A DNA stretch of 64,000 nucleotides. Origin: Bacteroidia bacterium. Its GTDB lineage: Bacteria > Bacteroidota > Bacteroidia > JADZBD01. The first letter of the stretch is position 1, and each line of letters starts with the position of its first letter. The notes under the pieces were generated by a model. That model was given only the letters and a program-made list of their open reading frames with translations, did not search any database and was not told the DNA's origin. The stretch covers positions 1 to 64,000 of the forward strand of contig JADZBD010000020.1 in NCBI GenBank assembly GCA_020852255.1, read 5' to 3'. Position numbers and translations under genes: made by a program. This document shows, one piece after another, positions 32,734 to 41,744 of this stretch.

Positions 32734-34016
32734 TTGTCTATAAATATGCGCCCGTCGCGCCAGGCATTTGCCGCTTTATACCATCCGTCCTGATAGGTCG
32801 GACTCCGCTCCAGACGGAAATCGTTTCCTGAAAAAGGATTAATTACTCTCGTAAAAGTGAATGAGAGAGAATTTATGTTGTTTTCTTCCCCGTAAACCCA
32901 CGTTTCACGGTCGTTGTTTCGGTAGAGAACATTCGGGGGGCCGTAAACGATATACACGAGGCCACGATCTGTTTTCCATCCCTCAAGGTAGGATGTAAAA
33001 TGATCATTGGCGTCATAAACCCGGTTATAGAATTTGCGGATCAGTTCCTTGCCTCTGTCAATGTTACCTCCACTGCTGAGCCAGAAACTATCCACCGCGG
33101 TCTTCCGGTTTGGATTTCGCATCATTTTATCATACTCGTTTTTGCTGGTCAGGTACCTGAGCGGTTGAATCATTGCTTCATACGTTCTGAACCTGGGATA
33201 ATTTGGCATGAAACATACAAGTGTCAGGCCTTCGATCCGGCCACTGTCGAGCTGCAGATGATAAATCCCTGGTTTGGGAGCTGTAAAGATGAATCTTCCG
33301 TCGGATCCCGGCGTTACGGCATAAAAAGAATCGGGTCTGAATTCAAAGCCCTTGGGGGAGAAATAGGAAAAAGGAGGAGGGGGGAGGGAGAACTCGCGGT
33401 TATAATACCTCACATACAATTTCTCGGGATTGTTACGGTGTCGGATCACCAGCGTATCTCTGGTTTGCAGATGTTCAATGAAAGCGGGTATACCCGGCTG
33501 GCCTGGGTTGCTGATAAAGAAATTCTGCCGTTGATAGATATTGGTCTTCTCAACAGGCAGATAGTCCGTCCGGTCCGCCATTCTGTTGATGTCGTATAGT
33601 TCGATCTCCAGCACAAGGTCTTTGCCAGCTGGAATTGTGAGCTGAAAACTGCCGTTAAGTATCTGCGATGGATCATTCTCAAATACATCTTCTCTTACTA
33701 CGGTTCCACTATCGATGAAAAGGTGGTCAGCATAATCATTTTTCAATTTCCAGCTAAATGAAAAACGGGCAACGTACTTCTCACCTGTGGCATCCTTTGA
33801 ATAAAGCAGGTTATCGGCACTGATGCGATAATACAGGCGCGAGACACCTTCTGTTTCATGGGCTACACGGTATACCGGCTGAAGGTATCCTGGTTCTTTG
33901 TTAAAAATGAAAGCAATATTCTGATCGCTAATCCCCTTGCCGCCAGTGCACGTGGAGGAAGTGAGGATAGCCAGACCTGCCAGTAAAAGAAGTGATATGA
34001 AAAAGGGTCGGAACAT
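32730..34016 (-). CDS. GWxTD-domain protein
   Basis: 428 residues with a signal peptide (FFISLLLLAGLAILTSSTC, possibly a lipoprotein). A beta-rich middle part leads to the C-terminal GWxTD domain: SYLEGWKTDRGLVYIVYGPP, LYRNNDRETWVYGEENN, and the end ERSPTYQDGWYKAANAWRDG. The domain is named for its G-W-x-T-D motif and occurs in Bacteroidota and Acidobacteria; its function is unknown. It is the first gene of a tight four-gene run with rlmB and the two GT-C enzymes. Confidence 0.85.
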   Translation of the reverse strand: MFRPFFISLLLLAGLAILTSSTCTGGKGISDQNIAFIFNKEPGYLQPVYRVAHETEGVSRLYYRISADNLLYSKDATGEKYVARFSFSWKLKNDYADHLFIDSGTVVREDVFENDPSQILNGSFQLTIPAGKDLVLEIELYDINRMADRTDYLPVEKTNIYQRQNFFISNPGQPGIPAFIEHLQTRDTLVIRHRNNPEKLYVRYYNREFSLPPPPFSYFSPKGFEFRPDSFYAVTPGSDGRFIFTAPKPGIYHLQLDSGRIEGLTLVCFMPNYPRFRTYEAMIQPLRYLTSKNEYDKMMRNPNRKTAVDSFWLSSGGNIDRGKELIRKFYNRVYDANDHFTSYLEGWKTDRGLVYIVYGPPNVLYRNNDRETWVYGEENNINSLSFTFTRVINPFSGNDFRLERSPTYQDGWYKAANAWRDGRIFIDK

Positions 34017-34032
34017 ATCCGTATATACATGG

Positions 34033-34040
34033 TAAAGTTA
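34033..34040 (-). promoter_or_regulatory. -7-like box TAACTTTA for the GWxTD/rlmB run
   Basis: One mismatch to TAnnTTTG on the minus strand, 16 bases before the ATG at 34016; the leader would be about 10 nt. Confidence 0.35.
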
Positions 34041-34055
34041 CGCTTTTTGTGCTTT

Positions 34056-35783
34056 TCAGAAAAGCCCTGCGATCCCGAAATGGATCTTGCCGTTTCGCAG
34101 ATCAGGGCCCGCCGGGAGCTCGCTTCCCAGGGCATAGCTCAGTGAAAAAATGCCTGCCCTTGTTTCGAAACTGATCCCGGCTCCGTAGCTTAGTAGAAAA
34201 CCCTCCCGTGAAGCAGTCAGGCTGTAGTTTTCATACCAGGCGCTCTCTCCGAAAAAGTGGAGATAAGAGTTTTGTTCGAGCAGGTAACGGTATTCCAGCG
34301 TGGCTGCACCGTAAGCACTGCAGGGGATACTTTCCTCATCGAACCCTCTCACGGTGTGTGTGCCACCTATCCGTACAAGCTCGTTTTGGAAAATATTCTC
34401 AGAAACCAGACCCGAACCCCTTACGCCCGTCATCAGGGCTGAACGGCGGAAGAGAGGCAGGAACCAGCGGGCTTCACCTTCAAGTACGTAGCTCGAAGTC
34501 TGCAAATCTGTGTTTAGATAGGCTGCGTCACCAATGCCTGCATTGGGAATGATTTTCTTGATCCCGGCCTTTCCGGTGGCTACAATCTGGTAACCTGAAC
34601 GCGGATTGTAACGGTAATCCAGATCCTCCAGTTTGAGACTGAGTCCGTACAGTGTACTCTGCATATCGGCAGCGGGGGGAAGGGTGCTGATCTGCTGGTA
34701 CGCAGAGGTTGAAAGAAGGTTCAGTGTTCTGCGGTCCACAAATCCGCGCACCGAACGCTTTCCACTGAGTTTGAACTCTATTCCTGCAATGGGATTCACC
34801 TCAATCCAGCTCGTATCTTTTTTGTAAAGCCTGAACCGGAGATCAAGACAAAAAGGTGATTGGAACAAGTATGGATAAAAAAAATGAGCCTTCATGTCCT
34901 GTGTCTGTACCTGCAGCTGTCGCCAGTTAAACTCATGACTTTCTCCCCGTGAAAAAGCGTTCAGGATTTTCAAGCGTACATCGCCGGTAAAAATCGCTTT
35001 TCCTGTTTTGGAATCCGGTTGAAATCCCAGGATGCCGTCGAACTGGCTTGCTCTCTTTTTGTTCAGTATCAGCCGTACGGTCGCCTTTTCGTTTAAGAAC
35101 AATACCTCAGGGCTTCCATCAGCTTTCAGGAAGGGGATTTCTTTGAGTTTAACAGAAATATTCCGGATGTTCTTTTCATTATAGGGATCACCGGGGCGTA
35201 TACCAAGATGAGATTGTATAAAGGCATTACTCACACGGGCATTGCCCTTGATTATCAGACTGTCAATAAGGATGAGAGGACCTTTAACCGTTACAAGTTT
35301 TGCGCTGATTTTTTGCGGCAGGATCTTCACGGAGTCAAGGCGGGTCACGATAAAGGGATAGCCATTTTCTTCGCCATACTTAAGGATGCGTTCCATAAAA
35401 CGCGATAGCGTTTGAATCTGAAAGGCCCCGTGAGGAATATCTTTCTCGCGAATTCCTGCGAGTGCAAGAAAAGCGCGGGATTCTTCATCCGGCTGGATAT
35501 CCGCCCATTCAAATCGCGTTCCGCAGTGTAGTATAACAGTACGCAAATTGCCTTGATCATAAAGGGAATCAGCTCTTGCAGTAAGATATCCTTCGCTGTG
35601 AAGTTTTGAAATAAAATCACCGATCTCCTGGTTGCGTGTTACGGTGTCGGAAAAAGACTGATTATAATCCCGTCTGAGACAGGTTTCATGATAGCGTGAA
35701 GTGAACAGCAGACCATATTTTTGCTGACCCACCAGTGAAATGTAAGAAATGAATAAGACGAAAAACAGCGAAAGCCGGTTCAT
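34056..35783 (-). CDS. Omp85/BamA-superfamily outer-membrane protein
   Basis: 575 residues: signal peptide (LSLFFVLFISYISLVG), an N-terminal region with one or two POTRA-like folds (~45-240; VTVKGPLILIDSLIIKGNARV is the most POTRA-like), and a C-terminal 16-strand-type barrel (~250-575). The lid-loop motif VRGF of Omp85 proteins is present in GGTHTVRGFDEES, and the chain ends in Phe (GKIHFGIAGLF). It probably inserts or moves proteins or lipids at the outer membrane. It is shorter than BamA, which has five POTRA domains. Confidence 0.85.
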   Translation of the reverse strand: MNRLSLFFVLFISYISLVGQQKYGLLFTSRYHETCLRRDYNQSFSDTVTRNQEIGDFISKLHSEGYLTARADSLYDQGNLRTVILHCGTRFEWADIQPDEESRAFLALAGIREKDIPHGAFQIQTLSRFMERILKYGEENGYPFIVTRLDSVKILPQKISAKLVTVKGPLILIDSLIIKGNARVSNAFIQSHLGIRPGDPYNEKNIRNISVKLKEIPFLKADGSPEVLFLNEKATVRLILNKKRASQFDGILGFQPDSKTGKAIFTGDVRLKILNAFSRGESHEFNWRQLQVQTQDMKAHFFYPYLFQSPFCLDLRFRLYKKDTSWIEVNPIAGIEFKLSGKRSVRGFVDRRTLNLLSTSAYQQISTLPPAADMQSTLYGLSLKLEDLDYRYNPRSGYQIVATGKAGIKKIIPNAGIGDAAYLNTDLQTSSYVLEGEARWFLPLFRRSALMTGVRGSGLVSENIFQNELVRIGGTHTVRGFDEESIPCSAYGAATLEYRYLLEQNSYLHFFGESAWYENYSLTASREGFLLSYGAGISFETRAGIFSLSYALGSELPAGPDLRNGKIHFGIAGLF

Positions 35784-35823
35784 GACATAAGATTACTAAA
35801 ACGGACCCTTCCCGGAAAAATTC

Positions 35824-36837
35824 TCAGTCCTTGAACTTTCCTTTACGGGCCAGCTTTTTGGACTCGGTCAGCAGCAATTCCTTGTCAACTGGAACCACAC
35901 CTACCTTTTCACAAACCAGTCCCCCGGCCAGATTGGCTATGGAAGCCATGGCAGTAGGGGTCATTCCAGCAGCAAGGCACAAAGCGGCGGTGCTGATCAC
36001 CGTGTCGCCCGCGCCCGAAACATCTGCAATATTGCGGACATGAGCAGGTATAATCTTGTCTGTTCCGTTCCCGCTCACATAGATTCCCAGTTCAGAAAGC
36101 GTGATCATGGCAATATCCAGCTTCAGTTTATGCTTTAGAATGTTGACCGCTCTGCTGAGGTCACCGGGATCGCTATGGTCAAATTCCACTTTCAGTCCTT
36201 CTTTCAGTTCTTTCAGATTCGGCTTGAAGAGCGTTACGTTCTTATAGGAGTTGAAGTTCTTTTTTTTGGGATCCACCACTACCGGTATTTTCTTTCGCCG
36301 GGCTTCGGTAACAACCTTGTTGATCAGGTCAGGAGTGATAAGTCCTTTGTCATAGTCTTCAAAGATCACAACATTGATCCTTTCTTTCTTTAGAAGGTAG
36401 GAGATGAGCGTTAGAAACTGTTTTGTTTCATGTTCGGAAATGGTTTCTTCCACTTCTTCGTCCACTCTAAGCATCTGGTGATTGCTGGAGATCACACGTG
36501 TTTTTACGGTGGTGATTCTTTCCCGGCTTTTCAGAATCCCTTTATTGGGAAGTTTCTGTGCACGCATGAGTTCCAGAAAGAGGTTACCCTTTTCGTCATT
36601 ACCGATCACCGAACATAGAATGGGAGTAGCGCCGAGCGCCTGAATGTTCAGTGCCACATTGGCGGCGCCTCCCAGGCGGCTTTCTTTTCTTTCGATAGCA
36701 ACAACCGGTACCGGGGCTTCAGGGGAGATTCGGGAAACACGCCCCCACATATAGGAGTCCACCATCACATCCCCGATGATCAACACTTTGAGATTATCAA
36801 AGTGTTTAAAAAACTGGCTGAGTTTACGTTCGTTCAC
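35824..36837 (-). CDS. rfaE1: D-glycero-beta-D-manno-heptose-7-phosphate kinase (PfkB family)
   Basis: 337 residues from a GTG start. It has the PfkB/ribokinase signatures GGAANVALNIQALGA near the N-terminus and DVSGAGDTVISTAALCLAAG with the catalytic Asp near the C-terminus, plus RISPEAPVPVV, typical of the RfaE/HldE kinase domain. It phosphorylates heptose 7-phosphate at C1 for ADP-heptose synthesis (lipopolysaccharide core). The nucleotidyltransferase half of HldE is absent, so a separate RfaE2 would be needed. It lies 4 bases behind the aminotransferase gene. Confidence 0.88.
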   Translation of the reverse strand: MNERKLSQFFKHFDNLKVLIIGDVMVDSYMWGRVSRISPEAPVPVVAIERKESRLGGAANVALNIQALGATPILCSVIGNDEKGNLFLELMRAQKLPNKGILKSRERITTVKTRVISSNHQMLRVDEEVEETISEHETKQFLTLISYLLKKERINVVIFEDYDKGLITPDLINKVVTEARRKKIPVVVDPKKKNFNSYKNVTLFKPNLKELKEGLKVEFDHSDPGDLSRAVNILKHKLKLDIAMITLSELGIYVSGNGTDKIIPAHVRNIADVSGAGDTVISTAALCLAAGMTPTAMASIANLAGGLVCEKVGVVPVDKELLLTESKKLARKGKFKD

Positions 36838-36841
36838 GGGT

Positions 36842-38032
36842 TCAGCTTAATCCTTCCAGGGCGAGTTTCATTCTCCGGATGGCTTCACGCAAATTGGCTT
36901 CAGACGTGGCATAGGAAAAACGTAAATACCGGTCATCTCCGAATGCAGCGCCGGGAACAAGAGCAACATGCGCTTTATCCAGCAGGTACATGCAAAGATC
37001 GGTTCCGTTTCTGATCACCGTATTACCATTTGTTTTTCCGAAATAGCTGCTGACCTCCGGAAAGAAATAAAAGGCTCCTTCGGGCAGGTTGGTTTTCATT
37101 CCGGGAATGTCTTTCATCAGGTCATAGCAAAGATCGCGGCGTTTGCGAAAGGCATCGCGCATGGGCATAATCTCACGGGGATCCATTAATACCGCGGCAT
37201 GGGTTGCCTTCTGGGCAATAGAACAGGTTGCGGAAGTGAATTGTCCCTGCATCTTATCGCAGGCCTTGGCGATCTCTGCAGCGGCTCCCATATAACCTAC
37301 CCTCCAGCCGGTCATTGCAAATGCCTTTGAAACACCGTTTATCGTAATCACACGGTCCCGCACAGACGGGAATTGTGCTATTGACTCGTGTTTGCCCGCA
37401 AAATTAATATGTTCATATATCTCATCAGAAATAATATAAATCTCAGGATAGCCGGCCAGTGCATCTGCGATATCCTGCAGTTCCTGTCTGGTGTAAACGC
37501 TTCCTGTCGGATTACAGGGAGAAGAGAAAATGAGCATGCGTGTTTTCGGGCTGATCACCTTGCGAATGTCTGCTCCGGTAACCTTAAAATTTCTTTCCAG
37601 CCCTGATTGAATAACCACTGGTTTTCCTTCGGCAAGTTTGATGATCTCCAGATAACTGACCCAGTAAGGAGCTGGAACAATCACCTCCTCTCCTGGATTC
37701 ACGAGGCTCAGTACCGCATTGGCAATACATTGTTTGGCCCCGGTGGATACGACGATCTGATCCGGCTTGTAATCAAGACCATTGTCCCTTTTAAATTTAA
37801 GGGCAATAGCTTCCCGAAGCTCCTGATATCCTGAAACATGGGTGTAGTAGCTGAAGTCTGTATCAATGGCTTCTTTGGCAGCCTCCTTCACTTTGTCCGG
37901 TGTACGGAAATCAGGCTCACCCAGGCTGAGGGAGATGATGTCAATTCCCGAGGCTTTCAGCTCACGGCTTTTACGTGCCATGGCTATGGTTTGCGACTCG
38001 CTTAACGCGTTGATCCTCTCCGCAAGTTTCAT
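36842..38032 (-). CDS. PLP-dependent aminotransferase (class I, aspartate-type)
   Basis: About 396 residues of fold-type I. Seen: SLGEPDFRTPDKVKEAA, YTHVSGYQELREAIA, SSPCNPTGSVYT, ISDEIYEHI, and the PLP lysine in NGVSKAFAMTGWRVGY. This is the subgroup usually annotated aspartate/prephenate aminotransferase. The start at 38032 (MKLAERINALSESQT) was chosen over the ATG at 38041 because a perfect -7 box (38039-38046) covers the latter; the mRNA is predicted to be leaderless. Confidence 0.92.
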   Translation of the reverse strand: MKLAERINALSESQTIAMARKSRELKASGIDIISLSLGEPDFRTPDKVKEAAKEAIDTDFSYYTHVSGYQELREAIALKFKRDNGLDYKPDQIVVSTGAKQCIANAVLSLVNPGEEVIVPAPYWVSYLEIIKLAEGKPVVIQSGLERNFKVTGADIRKVISPKTRMLIFSSPCNPTGSVYTRQELQDIADALAGYPEIYIISDEIYEHINFAGKHESIAQFPSVRDRVITINGVSKAFAMTGWRVGYMGAAAEIAKACDKMQGQFTSATCSIAQKATHAAVLMDPREIMPMRDAFRKRRDLCYDLMKDIPGMKTNLPEGAFYFFPEVSSYFGKTNGNTVIRNGTDLCMYLLDKAHVALVPGAAFGDDRYLRFSYATSEANLREAIRRMKLALEGLS

Positions 38033-38038
38033 AGAGGA

Positions 38039-38046
38039 CAAAACTA
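38039..38046 (-). promoter_or_regulatory. -7 box TAGTTTTG for the aminotransferase/rfaE1 operon
   Basis: Exact TAnnTTTG on the minus strand, 6 bases before the ATG at 38032. Confidence 0.55.
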
Positions 38047-38085
38047 AGCAAAATTTTTTCCGATATTTAGCCTTTCTTTTACCCT

Positions 38086-38610
38086 ATGGACAGCCTTCTT
38101 CCGGCCATTATTCTTGTTCTAGTATCTGGTGCCATTGTTTTTATTGCGGTTTACTTCATCGTAAGGGAGTTTTTCATGAATGAAGCCCGTAAAAGAGCAG
38201 CGGAACTGAGAGCCGGCGTGGAGGCACAGGTGGTACCGGCACGTATGCAGGCCTATGAACGGATTGTGTTGTTTCTGGAGCGTGTTGCGCCATCTTCCCT
38301 TATTATGAGGGTTCATAAAAATGGCATGACTTCCAGGCAGCTGCAGGCTGAACTGGTGCGCAGTATTCGCCATGAATACGAACATAATATTTCTCAGCAG
38401 GTTTATATTTCGGCACAGGCCTGGGAATCGGTTAAGTCAGCGAAAGAGGAGACCATTAAAATGATCAACATTGCCTCCACCAAGGTGCCGGATCACGCCA
38501 CCGGCATTGATCTGAGTCAGAAGATTTTTGAGATCGGCACACAATTACACAAGCTTCCGACAGATATAGCTTTGGAGATGATTAAAAAAGAATTCAATGC
38601 ATCCTTCTGA
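38086..38610 (+). CDS. Membrane-anchored hypothetical protein in the mutase operon
   Basis: 174 residues: one N-terminal membrane helix ([21 protein letters not shown]) and a helical cytoplasmic domain containing [40 protein letters not shown] and [20 protein letters not shown]. It looks like a conserved Bacteroidota family of unknown function (possibly DUF7935; not certain). Its stop overlaps the mutase start by one base, so the two are translated together. Confidence 0.7.
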   Translation: MDSLLPAIILVLVSGAIVFIAVYFIVREFFMNEARKRAAELRAGVEAQVVPARMQAYERIVLFLERVAPSSLIMRVHKNGMTSRQLQAELVRSIRHEYEHNISQQVYISAQAWESVKSAKEETIKMINIASTKVPDHATGIDLSQKIFEIGTQLHKLPTDIALEMIKKEFNASF

Positions 38611-40157
38611 TGACTGATAAACGCACGGATTCAGGTATTGAGATCAAAGAAAACTACCCTCGCTGGGAAGCCCAAATGGAAAGGGCGGGGGTGTTTCCGT
38701 TTACACGGGGGGTACAGCCCGATATGTACCGGGGGAGGTTGTGGACCATGCGGCAATACGCCGGTTTCAGTACAGCAGAGGAATCCAATAAACGCTACCT
38801 CTATCTTCTGTCGCAGGGTACTACGGGACTTTCCGTTGCTTTTGATCTTCCTACTCAGATCGGATATGATTCAGATCATGCTTTTGCTGAGGGGGAAGTA
38901 GGAAAAAGCGGGGTGGCGATTGATTCCTTGAGGGACATGGAAATATTGTTTAATGGGATCAGGCTGGAGGATGTCACCACAAGCATGACAATCAATTCCA
39001 CCGCTGCCATCCTGTTGGCTATGTACATTGCTCTTGCGAAGAAACAGGGTGCCTCGCTTGAAAAGATATCTGGAACAATTCAGAATGATATCCTCAAAGA
39101 GTATGCTGCACGCGGCACGTACATCTATCCGCCGCAGCCCAGCATGCGGATCATCACAGATATTTTTGAATATTGCAGCAGGGAAGTTCCACGTTGGAAT
39201 ACTATTTCGATTTCGGGCTACCACATACGGGAAGCGGGTTCCACGGCGGTGCAGGAGTTAGCATTTACACTGGCCAACGGAAAAGCTTATCTGAAGGCGG
39301 CCATTGCAAAAGGGCTGGATATAAATGTATTTGCCAAACGCCTCTCTTTCTTTTTCAATGCGCATAACAATTTATTTGAGGAGGTGGCAAAATTTCGCGC
39401 GGCGCGGCGTATGTGGGCTCAGATCACCAGGGAACTTGGAGCAACGGATCCAAGAGCTATGATGCTGCGATTTCATACTCAGACCGGAGGAAGTACGCTC
39501 ACCGCACAACAACCGCATAATAACATTTCAAGAGTAACCATTCAGGCTTTGGCTGCTGTTCTTGGAGGTACGCAGAGCCTGCATACCAATGGATTTGATG
39601 AAGCGCTGAGTATTCCGACCGAAACTGCTGCCCGCATTGCATTGCGAACGCAGCAAATTATTGCCTTCGAAAGCGGAGTGGTGGATGCCGTGGATCCTCT
39701 GGGCGGTTCATGGTTTGTGGAAGCTCTTACGGAGGAGGTGGAAGCAATGGCCTGGGAATATATACGGAAAATCGATGGGATGGGAGGAGCCGTAGCTGCT
39801 ATTGAGAAGGGATTTGTTCAGAAAGAGATCGCCTTAGCCTCCTACCGGTATCAGGAACGTATCGAAAAAGGTGAAAAGGTGATTGTGGGAGTGAATAAAT
39901 TTCAGATAGAGGAGACGCCGGTGGATGATATTTTTTCAGTAGATGATAATATAAGAATTCTGCAGTCAGCAAATCTGCAACGGCTTCGTGAAGATCGTGA
40001 TGCCGCCAGAGTTCGAAGCACACTTGCAGCCGTGGAAGAGGCTGCAAAGGGAACGGCCAATCTGATGCCTCCTATTCTTGCCGCAGTAGAATCCTATGCT
40101 ACCCTCGGAGAGATAGCCGACGTGCTTCGCAGAGTTTTTGGAGAGTATAAAGCATAA
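38610..40157 (+). CDS. Methylmalonyl-CoA mutase-type acyl-CoA mutase, large catalytic subunit
   Basis: 515 residues covering only the TIM-barrel catalytic domain; the cobalamin-binding domain (DxHxxG) is absent and must come from a separate subunit not in this window. Seen: [20 protein letters not shown] (the Tyr in QYAGFST is the methylmalonyl-CoA-type residue; isobutyryl-CoA mutases usually have Phe here), [37 protein letters not shown] and [19 protein letters not shown]. The layout matches archaeal-type split mutases. It would interconvert methylmalonyl-CoA and succinyl-CoA or a related pair by a radical mechanism. Confidence 0.88.
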   Translation: MTDKRTDSGIEIKENYPRWEAQMERAGVFPFTRGVQPDMYRGRLWTMRQYAGFSTAEESNKRYLYLLSQGTTGLSVAFDLPTQIGYDSDHAFAEGEVGKSGVAIDSLRDMEILFNGIRLEDVTTSMTINSTAAILLAMYIALAKKQGASLEKISGTIQNDILKEYAARGTYIYPPQPSMRIITDIFEYCSREVPRWNTISISGYHIREAGSTAVQELAFTLANGKAYLKAAIAKGLDINVFAKRLSFFFNAHNNLFEEVAKFRAARRMWAQITRELGATDPRAMMLRFHTQTGGSTLTAQQPHNNISRVTIQALAAVLGGTQSLHTNGFDEALSIPTETAARIALRTQQIIAFESGVVDAVDPLGGSWFVEALTEEVEAMAWEYIRKIDGMGGAVAAIEKGFVQKEIALASYRYQERIEKGEKVIVGVNKFQIEETPVDDIFSVDDNIRILQSANLQRLREDRDAARVRSTLAAVEEAAKGTANLMPPILAAVESYATLGEIADVLRRVFGEYKA

Positions 40158-40159
40158 AA

Positions 40160-40564
40160 ATGCAACGCATGGTCATAAAATACAATTTCTTGTTTCTGTT
40201 CTCCTTATTTCTATCTGTGGCGGTTTGTGCGCAAACGCCGGATTGTAACAAGTTTAAAGAGGGAACGTTTATTTATCCCACACTTCCTGGAAAAAAGAGT
40301 GTGCGAAAGGGAAAGATTCAGGAAAGCTGGGATTACAGCACAAAACAAATGATCTGGTCCGTTAAATGGGTGAATGATTGTGAGTATATTCTTACCTTCA
40401 GGAAAGCACTTGTAAAGGACATCAATTTCAGGAAGGGCGACAAAATCCATGTTAAAATTGTTCGTACGGAAGGCAATTGTTACCTCAGTGAACTCACTTT
40501 CTATAACAGGAAAAACCCAAAAGGCCTCAGGATAGAAGGAGGCGAACTCTGTTTGCAACAATAA
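40160..40564 (+). CDS. Small secreted hypothetical protein
   Basis: 134 residues with a signal peptide (FLFLFSLFLSVAVCAQ) and a mature domain of ~107 residues with four Cys, two of them bracketing the beta-rich core. CNKFKEGTFIYP and the YILTFRKAL... strands suggest a small barrel. It lies 2 bases after the mutase stop, a surprising partner for a cytoplasmic enzyme. No known family was recognised. Confidence 0.65.
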   Translation: MQRMVIKYNFLFLFSLFLSVAVCAQTPDCNKFKEGTFIYPTLPGKKSVRKGKIQESWDYSTKQMIWSVKWVNDCEYILTFRKALVKDINFRKGDKIHVKIVRTEGNCYLSELTFYNRKNPKGLRIEGGELCLQQ

Positions 40565-40571
40565 TTAAAAG

Positions 40572-41744
40572 TCAGGTTTCTTTCGAAGACACGGCGGCTT
40601 TCTTTTTGGACCAGTAGATGCCAAAAATTCCAAGCAATATAAGCACCACCGCTATAATTTCTGCTTGTGTAACCTGTGTTCCCATTATAGAATATGTGAT
40701 GTTGATCCGGATCTGTTCAATTGCGAAGCGTTCTGCGCCGTTAAGGATAAGATACACAGAAAACATCAAGCCGGGAATAAGAAGTCTTTTACGCAGGACC
40801 CAAAGCACTCCAAACAATGCCATGCACATGAGCACTTCATAGAGGGGCGTGGGAAAAACCGACTCCAGGAGGTAGGGCGTTTCATCCCAATTGCAGAAGG
40901 GTGATCCACAGTCGCCGTTAACATTATTAGGATAATTGTATGACCACAACCAGTCCGGTAATCCGCTCATCCATTCCGGCTTTGGCGCGGTGTTTACAAT
41001 TCCCCAGTCCCCGTCTCCTGCAACATGGCAGCCAATTCTTCCAATAGCATAGGCGAGCATGAGGCCGGGGGCACAGGCATCCATCACATGCAGCAGGTTT
41101 AGTTTGTTTTTAAAGGCATACCACAGAACAGATAATCCTCCAACAATTAATCCGCCGTACATGGCCAGCCCTGCGAAGGAAAACAATACGCCAAGGGGAT
41201 CCTGCACAAATTTTCCGGGATCTTCCAGTGCGTCAAATAATTTCGCTCCAAGAATGCCCCCGATGGCTGCCAGCAATGTCATGCTTCCGACATGTTCATG
41301 TGGCTGCATGAGTTCGTTCACTTCCTCTGGTTGCGGGTATTTTTTTTGCTCTTTTGTCCAGTCACGGTAACGCAGATAGCCAAACAGACCGGCGCCAATA
41401 ATACCTCCCACCGGATTGCCACGTACCGACAGAATGAAGCCCTGAGTGTCGTTCAGAAAATCATCGTAATCTATTATAATAAGGAGAAGTTTATATCCCA
41501 AGATGAATCCTCCTGCAAGTGAAGGCAGGTAATCCTTCCAGGTGGGTGGAACACCTTTCCGAACTCTGCGGGAGGTGCTGGTAAGCAAGCCCAATTCCTG
41601 CTTTCGTTTTAATTCTTTGGCAAAAACCCAAGCAGAGACTAGGAACGCGACCGCCACAAAAAACCCGAAACTCTGTACCATTTTCAGAAATTCGATTTCT
41701 ATACCGAAAAGATCCTTGAAAGCGTAATACAGGTTGGGATACAT
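40572..41744 (-). CDS. lgt: Prolipoprotein diacylglyceryl transferase (Lgt)
   Basis: 390 residues with about seven to eight membrane helices. The Lgt signature is clear: AYAIGRIGCHVAGDGDWG, then PTPLYEVLM and LNGAERFAIEQIR. It attaches diacylglycerol from phosphatidylglycerol to the lipobox cysteine of prelipoproteins at the inner membrane; the window encodes several such substrates. It is longer than E. coli Lgt, with an extra loop around NYPNNVNGDCGSPFCNWDET. It overlaps the mtaB stop by one base, so the two are in one operon. Confidence 0.93.
   Translation of the reverse strand: MYPNLYYAFKDLFGIEIEFLKMVQSFGFFVAVAFLVSAWVFAKELKRKQELGLLTSTSRRVRKGVPPTWKDYLPSLAGGFILGYKLLLIIIDYDDFLNDTQGFILSVRGNPVGGIIGAGLFGYLRYRDWTKEQKKYPQPEEVNELMQPHEHVGSMTLLAAIGGILGAKLFDALEDPGKFVQDPLGVLFSFAGLAMYGGLIVGGLSVLWYAFKNKLNLLHVMDACAPGLMLAYAIGRIGCHVAGDGDWGIVNTAPKPEWMSGLPDWLWSYNYPNNVNGDCGSPFCNWDETPYLLESVFPTPLYEVLMCMALFGVLWVLRKRLLIPGLMFSVYLILNGAERFAIEQIRINITYSIMGTQVTQAEIIAVVLILLGIFGIYWSKKKAAVSSKET

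Noticed and set aside
36842-38041. ATG at 38041 as the aminotransferase start
   Set aside because: The codon is part of the -7 box TAGTTTTG; the ATG at 38032 is the first one in the predicted transcript.
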